NCBI GenBank assembly: GCA_936432065.2
Contig: OW386285.2
Coordinates: 170,667,984-170,731,983, forward strand
DNA from: Rutpela maculata
Taxonomy: Eukaryota > Arthropoda > Insecta > Coleoptera > Cerambycidae
Direction of reading: 5' to 3'
DNA length: 64,000 nucleotides
Below, piece after piece: positions 57,236 to 64,000 of this stretch (its first letter is position 1; each line of letters starts with the position of its first letter). The notes below the pieces were generated by a model that had not been told where the DNA came from, ran no database searches, and saw only the letters and a program-made list of their open reading frames with translations. A program made the position numbers and the translations under genes.

Positions 57236-59654
57236 TGTAATATATGCCATTTTATTAATTATTTAAAAAGCTACAAGAAAGTGTCAAAATTTTTTTTGTA
57301 GAACGCAATTTAATGGAATAAATTCGCATTTTCGATTTTCATAAAAACGCACTTTTTTAACAACAAATAATTTGGCCAATTTTTATCGCAAAGCGTTATA
57401 CTAAAAATTAAATTGTAGGGAATTAAATATTTCGACATTGCGATCAATATTTTTCTTGTAAAGCCCTAGTTTTTGAGTTCATCACCAAAAACACATGTTG
57501 AAATTTGACTTTTGAAGAGGAGTGAAAAAAATACTACATCTTAAAAAATCATATCTCTCATGTATTTCAAATGTTTGACCAAATTAAACGGGATTTTGTT
57601 TGAAATTCAAGGTAATTCCATATTCTTCAAGTTTTATGTTTAACACTTTTTGATAAAATTCGTATTTTTTAACTTTCAACTTTTTTTACATGTTTATGAG
57701 ACCCTAGACAACAGTTTTCTGCAAAAATTTCAGGTAACATCGATTTCCGAGTCAAAACCTAAGTGCATACTCCACTATTAACATAGAAATTTAAAAAATA
57801 ACGAATACATAAACTTTAACCATTGTGACCTTAAAATAACCGTAATAAAACTGAAAACAATAAAATAAGGTGTTGTGCCTGTTGTCATAAATGTCTGTAT
57901 GCCGTCTCAGATATGGGAGACAATGGAAACAGGCAGGCGCCCTGAAGACCGAACAATGCATGGAAATCTTTTTAACGCTGAACCGATAAATTTACGGATA
58001 TAAATGTTATGTTGAATTAATATATTTTGTATAGGACATCAAATCAAATATCATATTATATGTACAACAAGTGTATTCATGTCGTGCTGACAACAGCGTT
58101 CGATGTATTAGAAGTGCGCGCGCACTTCTCCCGGCCATCGTCTACCTACTTGTTACACTGGAGTCTTGTCTGCCAGCTCCGGGCCGTTGGCGGGTTCGCT
58201 CCGGGAACATAAAACTCGTTTATTCGGCTCTAGTTGTGATATGTGCGTGATTGTTCCGTGCGGTGCTTCTTTCTCGAACTGTAGCAAAAGCTGCCACAGG
58301 TTGCCGTTGCTATCGTTGGATCATTTGGACATCATGATCTTATCAGGTATAAACCATTACTGTCATTTTCATGCCATCACGATAAACATGGAGATGGGAG
58401 CTTTTTGCCTGATTTGATTTTAATTTACTTTGAGGATATCTTCGTCTGACAGATTCCTTTTTTATATCGATAAAAATAAATACCTACACCTTATTCACCA
58501 CCTCTTTAAGAAAGCCGATGTGTTACATTTCTGTTTAGATTGAATAAATAGATAATGGATTTAATTTCGATGTCCATTTTATCCTCAAACGTTTTTATTA
58601 ATACCCAGTTTCTACCATATTGATTGCGGTAAATGATATGGAGATAAAATACGAACTCACCTTTTTAAGAATTGATATTGCTCGCTGACTTTTAGCTATT
58701 GTAAAAACGATGTAAAACCAACTCAACAGTATTTTTTCTTTACAAGAAATACTCAGTTTTTTATAACTGATTAATTTGCAACGAAAAATTATTATAACAT
58801 TTGAACTATTTTTTAGATCAATTCGTAATTTATTATATTGATTTGAAAATAGAAAAATCGAATTTTCTATAGTTAGTACCTATGTATCTACTATAGTGGC
58901 ACCTAATATAGAATTTTTTTAATGATTATTAAATCAATTACTGATAACTGTAGACTTTAGAGAAATCAACAAATAATTGGTTTCGGATAACTTAATGAAT
59001 AAAATTATTTATTTGACCAACTATTTGATCATTTATTCATATCAACTCGAATTTATTATTTTATTTTGATCTATTCAAGCTTTAAATGTTGATTCGGGAA
59101 AATATTGGTTGACTCGTAAAGAATTATTTCCTTTTTGCTATATACAAGAAAGTAACTAGTATATTGATTAACAATATAATTAATAATCATGGCACTCAAT
59201 TCTCTTTGAGAGTTTTACGCGATTTAGCTTTTATTTGTATCGGTATAAGAAAAATACGTTTATAAAATTGTCAAGTCTCCATTCAGTATTATTTATTATT
59301 ATATAGATTATCTTAGCTACATTTCATTTTAAATAAAAATGTTAAAACATGAAATATTTGTAATTACATTTTGGCATTCTGAAAACATATAAAATTGAAA
59401 TGCGTTATTTCTCTATGGACCGATTTTGAATGATATGGTTTAGTATAGCTCCTGAAATATAAAATTGTTAAATTTCATTTATATGTCTAGAAGGATTCCC
59501 AAGTTATCACGATCGTAGAAAAAGAAAATGCATACTTAGTTATGCCAAAATGTATATTTCTCTTAGAAGTTTATCGTTGTTTTTTTAAATTAAATTCCCG
59601 TCTTTACTTTATAGCTAGTGTCCGGAACCCGATTTAAATATTACAGGAGTTAAA
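57236..59654. other. No gene; a GC-rich patch near 58100-58260
   Basis: The patch includes GAAGTGCGCGCGCACTTC (58111-58128), a perfect 18-bp palindrome with alternating purine-pyrimidine core, then CCGGGCCGTTGGCGGGTTCG. It resembles a small CpG-rich region, but no TATA, TCAGT or credible exon could be tied to it. Confidence 0.4.
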
Positions 59655-59712
59655 GGAGGTTGGTGGCTCAGTGGTTAGCTCGTCTAGCTTGCTGTGCCAG
59701 TCCCGAAAGCCA
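59655..59712 (+). mobile_element. tRNA-derived SINE-like head, partial
   Basis: GGTGGCTCAGTGGTTAGC is a good A box, followed by CTCGTCTAGCTTGC as in the head at 30170. The B box is missing or destroyed where Jockey-like sequence begins. Confidence 0.5.
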
Positions 59713-61376
59713 ATAAACCCCAATATCGCCTAATAGCTATAGACCAATTTCGTTACTAAACACTACGTCTAAAACTCGGTCTAAAATCATTGAAAGAGTA
59801 ATAAATTAAACAAATCTATTAATTAAAAAACTCATCCCCTCTTACCAGTTTGGATTCAGACTGGACACAGCACTACACTTTCATTAAGCAGGGTCGTGCA
59901 GGATGTTCTCATGGATTTCAACAAAAAAACAGTGCATGGACATGTTACTGGTAGATACTGCAAAAGCATTCGACGCCGTATATAAACTAAAATATGTATG
60001 TAATCTACCAAAGTATATGACCTCACTAATAAAAAATTATATAAGCGACCGCCATGTTGTGGTATGCGTGAATTTACCATTTTCATCACCAAAACGGCTT
60101 TTGGCAGGTGTTTCCCAAGGCAGCATCCTTTTCCTAATACTTTTAATCTCTACACATCACCGACATCCCCCATACCCTACTACCAGTCTCCTATTTTATG
60201 CAGATGATATGATCTCCTAAGCGCAGTCATTTTATGGCACCCAAAAGATACGGTATCATCTCAAAATTACAGAAAACTATAAAAAATTGAAAGTTCAAAT
60301 AAATGAAACAGAAACCATCACATTTTCTCCAAAAAATACCAACATCAGAACAATAACCAAGCTACATATTGATAATAAAAAAATACAGGAGAGAAACTAT
60401 GTGAGGGTACGGACATAAAAAAGATACATCGCGGTGGATGTCGTGGTCTCGGTCAATACATCGTTACATCGATACCTCGATGATGGGCAGACATGCCAAA
60501 GAGATTCTATTCAGTGTTACTGCTTTGGGAAGTTTGCAGTCGCGTGAAAGGGTACCACGTGATCTGAGTGAACCAACCAAGTGCAAGCTACCACGATGAA
60601 TTCCTGTCTACAGTAATGTAAAAACAAACTATTTTGTATTGACCTAGACCTCGATGTAAACGGCTAGGGTGAACTGCAGCATCCTCGGTATGTGCGGTCA
60701 CATTTAAATATACAGGTTTGTTTTACAAATTGATGCCATCGATGTAGTGAACCCGATCGTGACCTATACCTCTCGTAGCATCTTCGGCATGTCCGTACCT
60801 TAACTCTCTACAAACGATTAATCTTTCGTCCCACATATCACCAACATACTTAATAGAACTTATGTTGCACTAACAAAATTGTATTCATTAATAAACCATA
60901 CATCTAAATTAACAACTCGTATTATATAAAACAATATGTTCCGCTTTATCCTGACGTATGCTGCTGAGTCCTGGAATGCAATCTCAGGCAGACTATATAA
61001 AATAAAATTCTGAAATTGCTTTCAGGCTCGGACAGACACGTTAGGATAGTGGGTTCACGTAATAAAACGAATATGCCTTATTTAAAAGGTTATATCCACG
61101 ATACCTCACAGACATTTTTCTCCAGTAAAATTCTTCTGCTCTCCGACACCACCGGAAATATGGCACACTTACGAAGATATGATACCGTATCTTACAAGCA
61201 TAAATTACCGCACCAAATACTTCCCATTTTCCAACAACCTAGAATTTAACCCTAGGATCCTCTTAACAAACTCCGTACCCGCACACTACCATTTCCTGCC
61301 AAAACCGAAAAAACTCGAAAGATTAAACAACCACCTTCCAAACCTCCTAACTGCCCACTGTAGTGGTAGCAAATAG
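59713..61376 (+). pseudogene. Second Jockey-like LINE RT relic
   Basis: The order of motifs is intact but in several frames: SYRPISLL-like IDQFRY/SYRPISLLNTT (59740), IPSYQFGFR (59840), LLVDTAKAFDAV (59946), LLAGVSQGSILFLI (60104), LFYADDM (60190), then a thumb with NETETITFSPKN. After the MITE at 60406-60799 the C-terminal part follows: LLSGSDRHVRIVGSRNKTNM (61018) and a His/Leu-rich end at 61376. It is 5'-truncated, has many stops, and its AT-rich composition shows it is older than, or from a different lineage to, the minus-strand relic at 51-54 kb. Confidence 0.8.
60406..60799. mobile_element. TTAA-type MITE of 394 bp
   Basis: GGTACGGACAT at the left and ATGTCCGTACC at the right are perfect 11-bp TIRs. 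The right flank is TTAA (60800-60803); the left is TGAG, a plausible decayed TTAA. TTAA targets point to piggyBac-type mobilisation. It splits the RT relic between thumb and C-terminus. The inner GC-richer sequence repeats TCGTGGTCTCGGTCA-type and CGATCGTGACCTATACC-type words in opposite orientation. Confidence 0.7.
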
Positions 61377-61798
61377 TGTTACTAAACTTCCGCTATCTGT
61401 TTACGTTTTAAAAATTGATTAATAATCCAGTGAAATTAGACTTTTCTGATCTAACAAAATATATTTTATTTTTTTTTTAAATCGATTTATTTTGGTGGTT
61501 TAATATTAAAAATCGGCAACGAGATCACTACGGCATAAAAAATTATTCAAGGTCAAAGTTCACAAAAAACGTTTTTTTGCGAATATCGCGCTTTCTATGG
61601 CTCGGAGGCCAATTGAAGTTATTATGAAAATGATAGATAATGAAATTGCGCACAAAAATGATCTCTTCCATTATTTATGTACAACGAACGGTTTAGGCAA
61701 AAATGTGCTTCGAAGTTTCCGCGCAGGGCACATAATATGCTCCATTTCATATAGTCCATGCATAGAATACGTGCTTGTTCTATGTATTTTATTACCTG

Positions 61799-61906
<108 letters not shown>

Positions 61907-62500
61907 TTAAAACTGAACGTTCAGGCACCAAATTCACATATATATGGACGGAGTGGCACCTATATATACGTTCTGGAACCAGATCGAGGTGCCAGAACGT
62001 TTTATCGCATATTTGAACGTCTAAACATCATAACATCCTTCCTACAAAATTTCAAGATGGAGCTACTTGGTCGATTTTTCTATAAAAACTGGATTTTGGT
62101 TCAACCGTATAATCTGCAGAGGGCGCGCCAACCACTGATGTCTAACCGTACTTAGTGGCACCATGCATTTGCGCTTGATTCCCGATATTTAAAATGACTT
62201 TCTGGCACCTCAGGGTTTCTACAGCTAGTGAATTTTAAATCATATTATAGATGGAAGAAAATCCGATAAATTTTTCGGGTACCTAAGTAGTTTAAATTAA
62301 ATCTAATTTGAAAGAAATTAAGAAAACATTCAATTACTTACGGAACTACATCTCGACGTCGTTCTAAGCATTTGATATCCAGGACAGGAGATATAGTATA
62401 AAAAAAGTTACGTTTTCGTTACAACTTTGCAACTTTTTTTTTAAACAATAAAACTATCATTAAAATCGGAAAAACGGTTAAGAAATAAATTAACTTCAAA

Positions 62501-62710
62501 ACTTATTCCTAAATTAAAGGAACTCTCGTGTCAGTCACTGCACACCACTTGCAGACTGCAGTTTCGAGCTGTTGGCTCTCATCAGTGCAAGGTAGGCATG
62601 CAGTGACTGGCAACGAGATTTCGGGTGACATGGTACATGTTCACAATCTTAAGACTGCAACATGCAAAATAAATCGAAGGCGCCATCTCGCGGTCGCTGT
62701 TCACTACAAT
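62501..62710. repeat. 210-bp direct duplication, unit 1
   Basis: Identical to 62938-63147 except for one visible difference (GTCAGTCAC versus GTCAGCCAC). It contains an inverted GCAGTGACTGGCAACGAG/TCACTGCACACC-like relation and a CGCCATCTCGCGGTCGCTG end. Confidence 0.93.
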
Positions 62711-62937
62711 CGAATTGGTTAGCCTGAGATGGGCAGCAAATGTTCAAAAATATGCTTCTAGAAGGCAGAGTATTTACTAAACGTAATTTCTCTCTGAAGC
62801 AACCCTCTATACATCCTTATTTAAAAATAAGGAAATTGACCAGACTACAACAAATTGCAAGTCTGGCGCGTTAAGTGTAATAATCACATATTACTACGAA
62901 ACGCTGTAATTCGATTTTAGCAAACACCGACCGAAAG

Positions 62938-63147
62938 ACTTATTCCTAAATTAAAGGAACTCTCGTGTCAGCCACTGCACACCACTTGCAGACTGCAGTT
63001 TCGAGCTGTTGGCTCTCATCAGTGCAAGGTAGGCATGCAGTGACTGGCAACGAGATTTCGGGTGACATGGTACATGTTCACAATCTTAAGACTGCAACAT
63101 GCAAAATAAATCGAAGGCGCCATCTCGCGGTCGCTGTTCACTACAAT
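62938..63147. repeat. 210-bp direct duplication, unit 2
   Basis: This is the second unit, 437 bp downstream of the first. Near-identity implies a recent duplication or gene conversion. Confidence 0.93.
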
Positions 63148-63379
63148 ATCTACAGTCCTAAGTCCTACAGTCCTAATACAGTCCTAATACAGGCGAAGCA
63201 ATTGAAATCGAGAAGCGTCCTAATTGTTTAAACAAAAGGGACGACAGTCTTCGACTTCCAACTGCTTGGAAATCACTAATATCTCCACTAACTACACAAC
63301 CCTCACTAACACCACACAGCGACCCTCCTACCACGCGCAACCGTTCCGCACCAGTGCTCACCACACCCACCAATCCTAC

Positions 63380-63415
63380 TATAAATACCTCACCTCAACC
63401 CACAACTCGTCAGTT
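63380..63415 (+). promoter_or_regulatory. TATA plus TCAGT initiator core promoter
   Basis: TATAAATA (63380-63387) lies 32 bp before the A of TCAGTT (63410-63415), the standard arthropod spacing. The predicted transcript starts at the first of a chain of small hairpins, running plus-ward to the (TA)n tract. Confidence 0.55.
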
Positions 63416-63641
63416 CTCTCTAAGAACTGAGATTGAGATCTTAGAGACGAACCAAGGTTCGACCTGGGGAGTAGGCAGATTGAGGACCCGGACTCGAACC
63501 ATTCCTTACTCTTCCTAGACTTTCTATATACCACTATATTATCGATTCTTCTTTCCCTTTTTTTCTCTTGAAAATGGCTCCAAAGTGGGAGCCGAAACGT
63601 CGAGACTCCAATAGTCTCAGACGCGGTTCAACCCGTGAACC
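63412..63641 (+). other. Hairpin-chain region, possibly a structured retroelement RNA
   Basis: Perfect hairpins in order: AGTTCT/AGAACT (63412-63428), CGAACC/GGTTCG (63448-63461), GGCTCC/GGAGCC (63576-63593), GAGACT/AGTCTC (63602-63618) and GGTTC/GAACC (63625-63641). GAAACGTC (63594-63601) directly follows the third stem, as in the 3' core of hammerhead ribozymes of retroelements; the 5' core here reads TTGAAAA, not CTGANGA, so it would be inactive. No coding capacity. Confidence 0.45.
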
Positions 63642-63659
63642 TAGTATTTTTCATATATA

Positions 63660-63665
63660 TGTATG

Positions 63666-63730
<65 letters not shown>
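63660..63730. repeat. (TA)n microsatellite, right
   Basis: This mirrors the tract at 61803, at the inner edge of the right inverted end. Confidence 0.95.
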
Positions 63731-64000
63731 CTATTCGTTGTACATAAAAAATGGCCTCCGAGACACAGAAAGCGCGATATTCGCAAAAAACCGTTTTCTG
63801 TGAACTTTGACCTTCATTTTTTATGCCGTAGTGATCCGTTGCCGATTTTTAATATTTTCTTTAAAACACCAAAATAAATCGATTTAAAAAAAAATGAAGG
63901 ATATATTTTGTTAGATCAGAAGTCATATTTTGGTCTAAAATGACTGGAGTATAATCCGGATTGTCAAAAACTGTTTCTTTCTAATGTTTTCCTGTATGAC

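Overview
The window is an AT-rich, intron- and repeat-type stretch of an animal genome, most likely an insect. The clues are the transposon families (CR1-like, Jockey-like and RTE-like LINEs; hAT-, mariner- and piggyBac-like elements), a TATA plus TCAGT core promoter, and tRNA-derived SINE heads. I see no intact host gene, no rRNA, no functional tRNA and no CRISPR array. Nearly everything that can be explained is mobile DNA in various states of decay, much of it nested. Family names rest on motif recognition only; no search was run.

Layout. 1-10 kb: a tandem repeat (1.74-2.04 kb), a long foldback (2.1-2.3 kb), two copies of a hairpin-rich element (2.34-2.82 and 3.49-4.04 kb), a TIR element (4.03-4.90 kb), and a broken N-terminal half of an unclassified transposon-associated protein (8.54-9.48 kb). 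10.9-15.3 kb: a non-coding 4.35 kb DNA transposon with CCAG(C/T)AAACAT ends (copy 1). 16-18.5 kb: an hAT-type foldback MITE with a perfect 8-bp target duplication and a roughly 425-bp near-perfect palindrome. 24.1-26.3 kb: a TIR element with a decayed Cys-rich ORF, the C-terminal half of what looks like the same unclassified protein family. 26.9-29.6 kb: a giant foldback with arms of about 0.75 kb, interrupted by a 746-bp element with 30-bp TIRs and a THAP-like exon relic.

33.5-49.4 kb is a transposon tower. Copy 2 of the 4.35 kb element is split first by a nearly full-length CR1-like LINE (37.2-42.0 kb) and then by a 6.8 kb insertion (42.2-49.0 kb). The 6.8 kb insertion holds a 1.45 kb higher-order satellite and a 3.2 kb TIR element lying inside a CA microsatellite; that TIR element itself contains an RTE-like RT relic. 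The LINE has the only long reading frames: ORF1 (PHD finger plus CCHC knuckles) and ORF2 (endonuclease plus RT). The two frames overlap and are linked by a T TTT TTA slippery heptamer in the correct phase, while ORF2 has no usable ATG, so -1 frameshifting is the simplest reading.

50.9-61.4 kb: a GC-rich Jockey-like LINE relic on the minus strand, split by an 863-bp hAT-type element with a perfect 8-bp target duplication; a gag-like low-complexity ORF relic; a mariner-type transposase C-terminus; and a second Jockey-like relic split by a TTAA-type MITE. 61.4-63.9 kb: a 2.5 kb element with long inverted ends, a 210-bp internal duplication, and a TATA/Inr promoter followed by a chain of small perfect hairpins, including a GAAACGTC motif reminiscent of hammerhead-bearing retroelements.
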